Source: CAYNRE01 sp964399535 (lineage in GTDB: Bacteria > Planctomycetota > Planctomycetia > Pirellulales > CAYNRE01). From it: DNA of 64,000 nt. A program made the position numbers and the translations under genes. Below are positions 16,185-24,834 of this stretch, one piece after another (position 1 is the stretch's first letter; each line of letters begins with the position of its first letter). The stretch is from positions 1 through 64,000 of the forward strand of contig CAYNRE010000071.1 in the NCBI GenBank assembly GCA_964399535.1, read 5' to 3'. The notes beneath the pieces were generated by a model that saw nothing but the letters and a program-made list of their open reading frames with translations, did not search any database and had not been told where the DNA came from.

Positions 16185-18758
16185 ATGCTGCGCGCCGCGG
16201 GTTGGGGGCTGTTGGCCGGCCTCGTGGTGGTTTCGAGTGCCTGGGCCCAGGCCCCAGCCGAGGCACCACCCGCTACGGCCAGCGAAGTTCCTGCGCCCTC
16301 CCCGCCCGACACGCCCGCGCCAGCCGACACGGCGCCGCCGGAGGAAGCCGCCCCCGAGGCGGGTGGCCCTCAGCGCCTGATCGATCAACCGGAGCACGAC
16401 CGCATCGTGCTTACCGAGCGGGCCGTGGGCCAGGGCAAGCCGCGCGAGTATCTCATCGAGCGCATTCCGGGGAAGACCATGCGCGAACCTCGCCCCGAAG
16501 CCCGTGAAAAGCTCACGGTGCGGATGCTCGACAACCCGGGCGAAGATCTCGAGGTGCGCTGGGGCGATATTGAAACGGTCGTCGATTTCGAGCAGATGGT
16601 GCTCGACGAGGCGGCCCAGTTGGTTTCCGCCGGCCAGCTCGACGCCGCCTTCGACTACTACAAGTACCTGGAGCAAGATCAGGCGTTTCGTGAATACCCG
16701 GGCGTGGCCGAGGCGGTGCAGCGCTACCTGTTCGAAGACGCGCGGGCCCTGGTGCGCGGCGGCCAGTTCGACGCGGCCTGGGGAGTGCTGCTCGAAGTTT
16801 ACGAGCGAAACAGCAACTTCGACGGGCTGGCGCGGGCCATGGGGCTGGTGACCCGAAATCTGGTCGACGCCCGGCTGGCGAACGAAGACTTTTTGGGGGC
16901 TCGCCGCCTGCTAACCGAGTTGGCGGCTCGCTTCCCCAATGAAGCGGTGGTGGGCCAACTGACTGGCTATTTCGAGGAGCAGGCGGCTTCCCGGTTGGAC
17001 AACGCCCGCCGGCTCGCCCGAGAAGGTCATCCGGATCAGGCCCAGGAGCTGGCTACCGACGCGGTGCGGATTTATCCGCAGTTGTCCGACGTTCGCACGT
17101 TTCTCGCCGACCAGGTGGCCACGTACCCCTATGTGGCCGTGGCGGTCGGCGGTTTTCCCGAGCCCTCTCCGGCTGGTTGGCCGGCCGATTTTTGCACCCG
17201 CCGCACGGCCCGGCTGCTCAACCGCCAGATTCTGGAACTGACGAGCTACGACTTACAAGGCGAGGGGGCCACGTACGATTTTCCCCTGGGCGAAATGCAA
17301 CGGCTCGATCTGGGCCAGCGGTTGGTGTTTCAGGTCCGCCCCGGGCTGGTCTGGTCGGCGGGCGATACGCCGGTAACGGCCCACGACTTGGCTCGCCGGT
17401 TCAGCGAGCTGGCCCTGCCGGGTAGCGGTGTGTACTCGCCTGACTGGGCCGACCTGCTCGTCGGAGTGCGGGTCACGAGCCTCCGCGAGGTCGAAGTTCA
17501 GCTACGCCGGGGGCACGTGCGCCCCGATGCCTTGCTGGCTACTTCGCCGGTTCCGTGGTACCAGGTCGAAGCAAGCACCTCGGCCGAGGCCACGCTCGGT
17601 CCCTACCGCTTGGATGCCAGCTCGACCGGGGAGCGAATCTACCGTCTGAATCCCCAATACTTCGCGATCGGCGGCGGCCAGCCGAAGCAGATTACCGAGC
17701 GTTACTTCGAGCGTTGCCAGACGGCCGTTCGCGCCTTGGAGCAGGGCCAGGTTTCGTTGATCGACCGAGTGAATCCCTGGGAGCTTGACGAAGTTGGTTC
17801 GCTTCCCGGGGTGGTCGTGGCCCCCTACGCCGTGCCCACGGTTCACTGCCTGGTTCCCAATTTGAATCACCCGCTCACCGGCGACCGCACCTTCCGCCGG
17901 GCCCTGTTGTACGCCATCGAGCGCTCGGCAATTCTCAACCAGCGGCTGCTGCAAGGGGCCAGCATCGAAGGCGCCGCGGTCATCAGCGGTCCAATTCCCC
18001 AGGGGTATGCCTATAACGGCAAGGTGCCGATTCGCCCGCACGACCCGCGGATGGCCATTACGCTGGCCAACGTGGTCGTTCAGCGCCAAGCGGCCCAGGC
18101 CGCGGCGGAGGCGGCCGCAACCGCCTCGGCCGAGACGGCAACCGCCGCAGCTAACGTGCCCGCTGAAGCCCCCGCCGGCACTGAAGCCCCCTCGACCGGT
18201 GAATCGCCCGCCTCGGGCGAGTCGGCCGCCGCGAGCGATGCCTCGCCGCAGCCGGCCGCGCCGCCTGCCGCCAAAGTGGAAGTTCCCGAGCTGGTGTTGG
18301 CCCACCCGGCCACCGAACTGGCCCGGGCCGCCTGTGAAGAGATTCAGCGCCAACTCAAGGTAGCTCGCATTCCGGTGCGCCTGGTCGAGCTGGCCCCCGG
18401 GGTGAGCTACCCGCCGCCCGGCGAGTACGACTTGCTCTACGCCGAGCTCACGCTGAGCGACCCGATTGTCGACCTGGGGCGGCTGCTCGGTGCCGACGGG
18501 CCACTGGGCAAGCCCAGCCCTTATGTGGCGCTTGCCCTGCGCCAGCTGGAAACCGCTTCCGACTGGCGCACGGCCCGCGAGCGGCTGCTGCGCTTGCACG
18601 AACTATTGGCCGAGGAATTGCCGCTGATCCCGCTCTGGCAGTTGGTCGATTTCTTTGCCTACCGCGAGGGCATCTCCCAGGTGGGGGTACGCCCGGTCAC
18701 GCTTTATCAAAACGTGGAACTCTGGCAGGTCATCGCATGGCTACCTCCGGACGCCTGA
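16185..18758 (+). CDS. Exported substrate-binding protein, SBP_bac_5 (oligopeptide/nickel-binding) type, with a helical N-terminal region
   Basis: 857 residues from the ATG at 16185, which gives a clean signal peptide (hydrophobic helix ending Ser-Ala-Trp-Ala-Gln). There is no lipobox cysteine. Residues about 30-310 are acidic and helical and resemble TPR-like repeats. From about 330 the Dpp/Opp-type fold appears, with RPGLVWSAGDTPVTAHDLAR matching the family motif. An Ala/Pro/Glu/Ser-rich low-complexity insert lies at about residues 632-698 and interrupts the binding domain. No ABC permease or ATPase genes lie beside it, so it may be a sensor or structural protein using this fold. It overlaps the next gene by 22 bp. 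Confidence 0.75.
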   Translation: MLRAAGWGLLAGLVVVSSAWAQAPAEAPPATASEVPAPSPPDTPAPADTAPPEEAAPEAGGPQRLIDQPEHDRIVLTERAVGQGKPREYLIERIPGKTMREPRPEAREKLTVRMLDNPGEDLEVRWGDIETVVDFEQMVLDEAAQLVSAGQLDAAFDYYKYLEQDQAFREYPGVAEAVQRYLFEDARALVRGGQFDAAWGVLLEVYERNSNFDGLARAMGLVTRNLVDARLANEDFLGARRLLTELAARFPNEAVVGQLTGYFEEQAASRLDNARRLAREGHPDQAQELATDAVRIYPQLSDVRTFLADQVATYPYVAVAVGGFPEPSPAGWPADFCTRRTARLLNRQILELTSYDLQGEGATYDFPLGEMQRLDLGQRLVFQVRPGLVWSAGDTPVTAHDLARRFSELALPGSGVYSPDWADLLVGVRVTSLREVEVQLRRGHVRPDALLATSPVPWYQVEASTSAEATLGPYRLDASSTGERIYRLNPQYFAIGGGQPKQITERYFERCQTAVRALEQGQVSLIDRVNPWELDEVGSLPGVVVAPYAVPTVHCLVPNLNHPLTGDRTFRRALLYAIERSAILNQRLLQGASIEGAAVISGPIPQGYAYNGKVPIRPHDPRMAITLANVVVQRQAAQAAAEAAATASAETATAAANVPAEAPAGTEAPSTGESPASGESAAASDASPQPAAPPAAKVEVPELVLAHPATELARAACEEIQRQLKVARIPVRLVELAPGVSYPPPGEYDLLYAELTLSDPIVDLGRLLGADGPLGKPSPYVALALRQLETASDWRTARERLLRLHELLAEELPLIPLWQLVDFFAYREGISQVGVRPVTLYQNVELWQVIAWLPPDA

Positions 18759-20386
18759 AACAGGGCGCCCCGAGGCGCCTGATTTCCGCCGGGCTCGCAC
18801 TCGGGTTGGCCGCGTGGCTCTTGGTCGCGGCCCCCCCTGGCGGCCAGCAGGCGCTGCGCGCCGCGGACCTGGTTTGGGATTATTCACCCTACCGCATTCG
18901 GCTCTGGCTGGGCCTGGAAGATTCGGCCCCGCTCACGCCGGCGCTGCGGGCCGAGCTGCTCGAGGGCCTGCAGTTGCGGGCCGAGACCGTGGTGGGCGCC
19001 CCCTGGGATCTGACCGTCGAGCCAGGGCCGCCGCCGGTTGGGTTTCAAATCGCCCGCCGCCTGGAGACGCTCTCGGCCGAGTCGCTGCCCGAGCTCGATC
19101 CCGCGATCGACAAAGTGCTCCTGTTGGCGGTGCGCACCGGCCCCCAGGGTTACCAGCTCGTGGCTCGCGACTACGATCACCGCTGCCGCACGATGAGCCA
19201 GCCGGTTTCCGCCACCACGGCCTGCCGAGGCGACCTGGTAAACGAATCGTTGCGAGTGGTGCTGCGGGCCTTTGCCCCCTTGGCCCAAGTCGACTCGGTC
19301 GAAGGGCGGACAGCCCAGTTGCGGCTGCGCGGAGGCCGCCTGCCGCTGCGCGATCCCTCGGTGAATCTGGCCGGCGAAACGGGCCTGTTCCAACCCATCG
19401 TGCGCACCAACGCCCGAGACGGCACCCTGGAGCGGATTCGCCCGGTGGAATGGACCGTGCTCGAGGTGACCGGCGCCGAGGGCGCGGAGCTGACCACCAA
19501 GATTCACTCGGGCGTGCGGGGCGCGCTTGGCGACCGGCGGCGAGGGCGCATCGAACGGTTGGCGCTGGGCGTTCCGCCCGTCGAAGGCAGCACCCGGCTG
19601 AAGCTCGAGGCCCCCGGCGAGCCGCCGCAACCGATGGCCGGCTACACCGTGCTGGGTTACACCTCCGATTCGCGCACCACCGAACCGGTCGGCACCACCG
19701 ACCTGCGGGGCGAGATCGAGATTCGGCCCAGCGTAAGCTACCTCAGGCTGCTCTTGATCATGAATGGCAGCCAGCCGCTGGCCAAACTGCCCATCGTGCC
19801 GGGCCTGGTGGCCCAGTTGACCGCGACGGTGCCCGACGACCAACGGCGGCTCGAGGTCGAGGGCTTCGTGGCCGGGCTGCAAGAGTCGATGGTCGACCTG
19901 GTCGTGCGGCGCGAAGTTCTCGTGGCTCTGGCTCAGAAACAAATCGAGGCGGGCAACGTCGAAGGGGCCCAAAAGCTGATCGACCAGCTTCGCGAGCTTC
20001 CGACCCGGCAGCAGTTCGCCTTTCGCGTTCAGCAAGAAGAACAGCGAACCGCCGGCGATGCGCCCCGGGTGAAGCGGCGAGTGGAGCGGTTGTTCAGCGA
20101 TACGCGCACGCTGCTGAGCCAGTACCTCGACCCCCGGCCGGTCGACCAGGTCGAGGCGAGCTTTGTGCGTTTGAAGAACAGCGCTGGCCAGAAACCCCCG
20201 GAGGGGGGCCAGCCGCCCGAGGACGCGGAGGGCTCGCCGCCGGGCGCCGAGGCCAGCGAGGCGCCCGAAACCGCCTCGAGCGCGCCGCCGGAAGCCGATT
20301 CCGCCACCGCTCCGGCGGCTGGTTCCGCGGAGGGGGAATCGTCGGTCACCGGCTCCACCGCCGCGGCAGCCGGCTCGGCGAGTTGA
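18737..20386 (+). CDS. Secreted hypothetical protein with acidic low-complexity tail
   Basis: 549 residues. A basic start, a hydrophobic stretch (residues about 16-32) and an Ala-Pro-Pro/Ala-Ala-Asp region indicate a signal peptide. The body has no recognised domain; it is rich in beta-type segments and has a helical stretch near residues 390-470. The last 90 residues are rich in Pro, Glu, Ala, Gly and Ser. It overlaps the preceding gene by 22 bp and so is translationally coupled to it. It probably works with that binding-type protein in the periplasm. Confidence 0.65.
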   Translation: MATSGRLKQGAPRRLISAGLALGLAAWLLVAAPPGGQQALRAADLVWDYSPYRIRLWLGLEDSAPLTPALRAELLEGLQLRAETVVGAPWDLTVEPGPPPVGFQIARRLETLSAESLPELDPAIDKVLLLAVRTGPQGYQLVARDYDHRCRTMSQPVSATTACRGDLVNESLRVVLRAFAPLAQVDSVEGRTAQLRLRGGRLPLRDPSVNLAGETGLFQPIVRTNARDGTLERIRPVEWTVLEVTGAEGAELTTKIHSGVRGALGDRRRGRIERLALGVPPVEGSTRLKLEAPGEPPQPMAGYTVLGYTSDSRTTEPVGTTDLRGEIEIRPSVSYLRLLLIMNGSQPLAKLPIVPGLVAQLTATVPDDQRRLEVEGFVAGLQESMVDLVVRREVLVALAQKQIEAGNVEGAQKLIDQLRELPTRQQFAFRVQQEEQRTAGDAPRVKRRVERLFSDTRTLLSQYLDPRPVDQVEASFVRLKNSAGQKPPEGGQPPEDAEGSPPGAEASEAPETASSAPPEADSATAPAAGSAEGESSVTGSTAAAAGSAS

Positions 20387-20538
20387 GCCCCGAGCAACGG
20401 TTCTCGTCTCGGGCCGCGCGGTGCGGTCATCGGCCCTTGGTGGGCTACAAGGGTCGGCCATTCTTCGTCGGCGGGTGGCATCAAACCGCTCAAGCCATGC
20501 CGATGACAGGCGAGCTTGAGCCGTCGCTAGGCGCCAGG

Positions 20539-20589
20539 CCGTTCGATTCGCCAGGCCGTTCGATACGGCGGGCCGTTCGATACGGCGGG
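20539..20589. repeat. Three tandem 17-bp repeats
   Basis: Unit CCGTTCGATACGGCGGG occurs twice exactly (20556-20572 and 20573-20589) and once with four changes before it (20539-20555). It lies after the stop at 20386 in intergenic DNA, with no obvious function. Confidence 0.7.
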
Positions 20590-20660
20590 CCGAGCCCTGG
20601 CCTCGCACATCGATGGTTAAGTGGCCTCGTGGGGGAGAACCGCCGATCTCCGTCGGCGCG

Positions 20661-20993
20661 CTAGTTCGGCGCCGCGGTGCGTAGCTTACTGGCGGAGAGA
20701 GGCGCGGTTTTCGCGGCCTCAGGCCGTGTCAGAAGGTAGACCAGCGGACCGAACGAACCAAGCAAGAGCGTGGCGATGGTCCAAGGAATCGGGTTCCGGC
20801 CGATCCGCCTGGCGTCTTGCCAGAGCCACACCAGGACCAGAATCAAGGCGATTACCAGGTCCACGAACACCTGCGCGGCATTGGTCGATCGGAAGTGGGG
20901 TGCCAGAATACCCCAGTAACCGTGCTGGTAGAGTGCAATCGCCGAGAGAAACCCAAACCCGGCGAGCGTGAGTGCGATGGCCATGCGAACCAT
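20661..20993 (-). CDS. Small membrane protein, DUF2834-like
   Basis: 110 residues. The start is set by a good ribosome site (AAAGGAAG seven bases before the ATG); an ATG 33 bp upstream is in frame but less well placed. Three hydrophobic helices are visible, with an Asp-Ala-Arg-Arg-Ile-Gly turn between helices 2 and 3, as in DUF2834 proteins. The function of that family is unknown. It is divergent from the MmyB-type regulator, with 129 bp between the two start codons. Confidence 0.6.
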   Translation of the reverse strand: MVRMAIALTLAGFGFLSAIALYQHGYWGILAPHFRSTNAAQVFVDLVIALILVLVWLWQDARRIGRNPIPWTIATLLLGSFGPLVYLLTRPEAAKTAPLSASKLRTAAPN

Positions 20994-21073
20994 TTCAAGC
21001 TTCCTTTCGGGTGATCGGAGCGACAAAGTGGCGTACCTGGCGAACTATCGGGTCAAGTGGTAATGGGGTCAAT

Positions 21074-21107
21074 TACCTGGCAGGTAGTTGTCTTGCGAAT
21101 CGATTCG
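21074..21107. promoter_or_regulatory. Candidate operator palindromes between divergent genes
   Basis: TACCTG-G-CAGGTA (21074-21086) is a perfect 6-bp inverted repeat, and CGAATCGATTCG (21096-21107) is a perfect 12-bp palindrome. A TACCTGG half-site also occurs at 21034-21040. All lie in the gap shared by the membrane-protein gene (minus) and the XRE/MmyB-type regulator gene (plus), the usual place for autoregulation. Confidence 0.4.
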
Positions 21108-21122
21108 AGGTGTGATTGCAAC

Positions 21123-21929
21123 ATGAGCGAAGCAACCCAGGCGCTGAGCAACGAACTTCGGCAGGCGCGCCAGGCCCGCCGGCTTAGCCAGCTCGAGCTT
21201 TCGCTGCGTCTTGGCATTTCGCAGCGCCACCTGAGCTTTGTGGAGAGCGGCCGGTCGAAACCGAGCCGCGATCTCTTGGCGGCCTGGCTCACCGAGTTAG
21301 AGCTTCCGATGGTGGTATTCAACCAGGTGATGGTTCAGGCGGGCTATGCGCCGGTGTACACCGCTGGGAAGCTCTCGGACCCTGCCCTGAAAGAGGCCGA
21401 ACTGGCGCTGGAAACGCTGCTGGAGGCCCACGATCCGATGCCCGCGTTTGTAATCGACGAAGATTGGAATCTAGTGCGATTCAATCGCGGAGCGCGTTGG
21501 TTGGCCGAGGTGTTGATACCATGGTTACGAGGTCAGTGGGACGCAACGCCGAAGAATTTTCTCGACCTGCTGGCCCATCCCGAGGGCTTTACCAAGCAGG
21601 TTGTGAACCTGCACGAGGTTGGGCCCGCGGCGCTTCATCTGCTGCGCCGTGAGGCTGCGGTTCGGCCCAGTCTGGCTGCCAAAGTGCAGGCCTTTGGGCA
21701 GTTGGTCGAGCATCGCCTGGGGCACGCGATTCCGCTGTCGCCCGGCGCCCGCCTCTCGGCTCCGGTTCTCACGACGCGCTATGCGACCCCAGACGGAGAA
21801 TTGGCCTTCTTCAGCATGTTTACGACGTTTGGAACCCCGCACGACATTACCCTGGCGTCGCTCCGCGTAGAGCAGTTATTCGCCGCGGACGAGGCGACAC
21901 GGCGCCGAGTTCAGCGGGAAGCCGCTTGA
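21123..21929 (+). CDS. XRE-family transcriptional regulator with MmyB-like ligand domain
   Basis: 268 residues from the ATG at 21123; upstream codons in the frame do not look like protein. Residues 8-60 are a Cro/C1-type helix-turn-helix with the conserved SQLELSLRLGISQRHLSFVE stretch and Gly-Arg-Ser-Lys-Pro. Residues 90-260 match the MmyB-like domain, which binds fatty-acid-like ligands in known members; the pattern DPMPAFVIDEDWNLVRFN is typical. It should regulate the divergent membrane-protein gene and itself. Its 3' end faces nusB, 28 bp away. Confidence 0.85.
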   Translation: MSEATQALSNELRQARQARRLSQLELSLRLGISQRHLSFVESGRSKPSRDLLAAWLTELELPMVVFNQVMVQAGYAPVYTAGKLSDPALKEAELALETLLEAHDPMPAFVIDEDWNLVRFNRGARWLAEVLIPWLRGQWDATPKNFLDLLAHPEGFTKQVVNLHEVGPAALHLLRREAAVRPSLAAKVQAFGQLVEHRLGHAIPLSPGARLSAPVLTTRYATPDGELAFFSMFTTFGTPHDITLASLRVEQLFAADEATRRRVQREAA

Positions 21930-21957
21930 GAGTACCGACCCACCGCGAGCGCAACCG

Positions 21958-22389
21958 CTAGCCGGGTGGGGGTGTTTCGCTCGGCGTCTCGGCCCGGCCG
22001 GCCAGAAACCGATCGAGAATGCCGTTGACGAATTGAGCGGATTGGCCCGTGCCGTACCGCTTGGCCAGCTCCACGGCTTCGTTAATAGCGACCCGGCCCG
22101 GGGTATCGAGATACAGAATCTCGTAGGCCCCCAGCCGCAATACATTGCGGTCGGTGGCCGCCATCCGGGGCAGGCTCCAGTTGTCGGCCGTTTTTCCCAG
22201 CAGGTGATCGAGTTCGCCGCGGTTGCGCCGCACGCCGGCCACGAGCGAGCGGGCGAATTCGATCAGCTCGCGCTGGCCAAGCCGGCCCCGCAGAAACTCG
22301 TCGAGCCGTGCCGGGCTTTGTCCCGGGTTGAGGTCCTCTTGGTAGAGCACCTGCAAGGCAACTTCGCGAGCTCGACTGCGGCGGGCCAT
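21958..22389 (-). CDS. nusB: Transcription antitermination factor NusB
   Basis: 143 residues, normal length. The N-terminal pattern SRAREVALQVLYQEDL and the C-terminal AINEAVELAKRYG followed by Phe-Val-Asn-Gly-Ile-Leu are diagnostic. NusB binds boxA RNA with NusE to prevent early termination on rRNA operons. It follows ribH with a 93-bp gap, as in many bacteria, and is probably cotranscribed with rho and ribH. Confidence 0.93.
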   Translation of the reverse strand: MARRSRAREVALQVLYQEDLNPGQSPARLDEFLRGRLGQRELIEFARSLVAGVRRNRGELDHLLGKTADNWSLPRMAATDRNVLRLGAYEILYLDTPGRVAINEAVELAKRYGTGQSAQFVNGILDRFLAGRAETPSETPPPG

Positions 22390-22482
22390 AGGGTGAGCTT
22401 CAATGCGCGCGACTCGGGCCGCGCGGGCGGGCTGGGGGCGGGTGGGGACGGCTCCACGTTGGGCCGGGCGACGCTGGCGGCG

Positions 22483-22953
22483 CTAGGGGGGCAACTGTTT
22501 CAGCAAATCGGCCAGCTCCAGCGCGGCCGCGGCGCACTCGCTCCCCTTGTTGCCGACATTGCCTCCCGAGCGGTGGATGGCTTGTTCGAGCGTATCGCAG
22601 GTAAGGATGCCGAACAAGACCGGTACCCCCGAGTGGCGGCTCGACTCGACCAGCGACAGGCTCACCGCCCGGTTGATGTGTTGATCGTGCGTGGTTTCGC
22701 CGCGGATTACCGCCCCCAGGCAAATCACCGCGGCGTACCGCTTGCCGTGAGCCATTCGGTCGGCGGCCAGCGGAATCTCGAACGCCCCCGGCACCCAGGC
22801 CACGTCGATCTGCTCGTCGGCCACGCCGTGCTCGGCCAGCGTGGCCAGCGCGCCGTCGAGCAGCCGCTGGGTAACCGAGCGGTTGTAGCGCGCCACGACG
22901 ATGCCGATTCGGCCGGGCGGGCAGGTCGGTTGTCCGCTGAAAAAGTGGGGCAC
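22483..22953 (-). CDS. ribH: 6,7-dimethyl-8-ribityllumazine synthase
   Basis: 156 residues from a GTG at 22953, five bases after the rho stop; this gives the usual family length. Motifs: RIGIVVARYN, VPGAFEIP and RGETTHDQHI, where His89 is the general acid/base. It condenses 5-amino-6-ribitylamino-uracil with dihydroxybutanone phosphate, the next-to-last step of riboflavin synthesis, and forms capsids of 60 subunits or pentamers. An upstream frame overlaps rho and is not a real start. It lies between rho and nusB. Confidence 0.93.
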   Translation of the reverse strand: MPHFFSGQPTCPPGRIGIVVARYNRSVTQRLLDGALATLAEHGVADEQIDVAWVPGAFEIPLAADRMAHGKRYAAVICLGAVIRGETTHDQHINRAVSLSLVESSRHSGVPVLFGILTCDTLEQAIHRSGGNVGNKGSECAAAALELADLLKQLPP

Positions 22954-22958
22954 GGCGG

Positions 22959-24410
22959 TCAGCTCTTCATGCTCATCAGGAATTCGGCGTTCGTCTTGGT
23001 CTTGGCCAGCCGAGTAGTGAGCAACTCCATGGCCTCGACCGGGTTCATGTCGTTCAACACCCGGCGGAGAATGCAGATTCGGCGGTGCTCTTCCGGGTCG
23101 AGCAACATTTCCTCGCGACGGGTACCGCTGCGATTGATGTCGATGGCCGGCCAAATGCGCTTGTCGACCAGCTTGCGGTCGAGCACGATCTCTTGGTTGC
23201 CGGTGCCCTTGAACTCCTCGAAGATCACCTCGTCCATCTTGCTGCCGGTGTCGACCAGGGCCGTGGCCACGATGGTCAGCGAGCCCCCTTCGAGCACCTT
23301 GCGGGCCGCGCCGAAAAACCGCTTGGGCCGCTGCAGGGCGTTGGCGTCGACGCCGCCCGAGAGAATCTTGCCCGAGTGGGGCACTTCGGCGTTCCAGGCC
23401 CGCGCCAGCCGGGTAATCGAATCGAGGAAAATCACCACGTCGTGGCCGTACTCGACCATCCGCTTGGCCTTCTCGATCACCATCTCGGAAACCTGGATGT
23501 GCCGCGACGAGACCTCGTCGAATGTCGAGCTGATCACCTCGCAGTTGCGCCCCTTGACCTGGCGCTCCATGTCGGTCACTTCCTCGGGCCGTTCGTCGAT
23601 CAAGAGCATGATCACGTAGACCTCGGGAAAGTTGGCCAAAACGGCCTTGGCCATCTTCTGCAACAAGATCGTCTTACCGGCCCGGGGGGGGCTGACGATG
23701 AGCCCCCGCTGGCCGAACCCGATCGGGCAAATCAGGTCCACCACCCGCATGTTGATTTCCTCGGGCGTGGTCTCCAGCACGATTCGCTTGTCGGGATGCT
23801 CGGGAGTCAGATCGTCGAAAAACACCTTCTCCGAGAGCTGGTTGGGGTCGTGGTAGTTAATGGCCTCGACCCGCAAGAGGGCAAAGTAGCGCTCGTTCTC
23901 CTTGGGGGGGCGAATCTGCCCCGAAACCGTGGCCCCGGTCCGCAGGCCGAACCGCCGTATCTGGCTCGGCGACACGTAGATGTCGTCGGGGCAAGACAGG
24001 TAGTGGTATTCCGGGCTGCGGAGGAAGCCGAACCCGTCGGGCAGCACTTCCAGGGTGCCCTCGCCGTACATCAGCCCGTTGAGTTTGACCCGCTCCTTCA
24101 GGATCTTGAAAATCAGATCCTGTTTCTTGATGCCCATGTAGTCGGTGAGGTTTTCCTGGCGGGCCGCCTCGATCAACTGGGGCATCGACATTTTCTGCAG
24201 CTCGGCGATGTGCACGTCGCCTTGCTTGATCTGCTCGTAGCGGTCGTTGGTTTCGTCGTCGTCGGAAAACCGCCCCTGCGTGGCCAGCTCTTCGGCCAGG
24301 CTCAGCGGTTCGCTATCCAGACCGCCGGCGTCGAGAGAGTCGTCTTGCGGACCGCGAGACGGACGGTGGCCGCCGGGTTTGCCCCGGCGTCCGCTACGAA
24401 GATCGCTCAT
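22959..24410 (-). CDS. rho: Transcription termination factor Rho
   Basis: 483 residues from the ATG at 24410. An acidic/basic leader of about 70 residues is followed by the RNA-binding cold-shock-like domain (GYG-type Asp-Gly-Phe-Gly-Phe-Leu near 125) and the hexameric ATPase with Walker A SPPRAGKT (about 240-247), Walker B VIMLLIDERPEE and the Q/R loops (SGGVDANALQRPKRFF). Rho ends transcripts by ATP-driven translocation along RNA. It is followed at once by ribH and nusB, so two transcription factors flank a riboflavin gene. Confidence 0.96.
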   Translation of the reverse strand: MSDLRSGRRGKPGGHRPSRGPQDDSLDAGGLDSEPLSLAEELATQGRFSDDDETNDRYEQIKQGDVHIAELQKMSMPQLIEAARQENLTDYMGIKKQDLIFKILKERVKLNGLMYGEGTLEVLPDGFGFLRSPEYHYLSCPDDIYVSPSQIRRFGLRTGATVSGQIRPPKENERYFALLRVEAINYHDPNQLSEKVFFDDLTPEHPDKRIVLETTPEEINMRVVDLICPIGFGQRGLIVSPPRAGKTILLQKMAKAVLANFPEVYVIMLLIDERPEEVTDMERQVKGRNCEVISSTFDEVSSRHIQVSEMVIEKAKRMVEYGHDVVIFLDSITRLARAWNAEVPHSGKILSGGVDANALQRPKRFFGAARKVLEGGSLTIVATALVDTGSKMDEVIFEEFKGTGNQEIVLDRKLVDKRIWPAIDINRSGTRREEMLLDPEEHRRICILRRVLNDMNPVEAMELLTTRLAKTKTNAEFLMSMKS

Positions 24411-24834
24411 GGCACCACGACTCCTGACGTGATCGGAAGTGGGGCCGGCGGTGGAAGGCCGGCGGCGGGATTTGGGGATGGGGCAGCGGGGCGCATCGTC
24501 GCCCGCCTTTGGGGGGGCAGGAGCCGCGGCGACGAACGCCACCGTGGTCGGCCCAGCCCTCGTGCGCAAACCAGTGGAATCTCGGGGGTGATTGGAGTGC
24601 TGCACCGCCCGGCCGCGGATCGGCAGAGTCGTCGCGTTCTTGGCGACGCGATGCCCACGACGAGCGAAGCAACCAACAGACAGGAAACAGGCAGAGGACG
24701 CCGCCGGGGCCGGTTCACCCTGGGACGAGCCAATTCGCCCCGGGGCCGTCTCTCGCCCAGGAGTCGCTCGCCTAGGACTCACCCTGACGGTTGAACGTAC
24801 CTTATCAGTTTCTCGGGCGACCGCAAAGGGTAGG
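24411..24834. other. 424-bp intergenic region between coaE and rho
   Basis: No gene seen. It should hold the rho leader and promoter on the minus strand; a weak TTGCGG/TAAGGT pair at 24826-24799 (minus, 16-bp spacer) is the best candidate. Rho is often autoregulated through such a long leader, but I see no distinctive structure. Confidence 0.35.

Noticed and set aside
18655..20664. Long plus- and minus-strand frames overlapping the secreted protein gene at 18737
   Set aside because: Arginine- and proline-rich shadow reading; the plus-strand gene has a signal peptide and coupling to its neighbour.
22033..24794. Plus-strand open frames (528 and 569 codons) opposite nusB, ribH and rho
   Set aside because: The minus-strand genes carry full family motifs; the plus-strand frames read as shadow coding.
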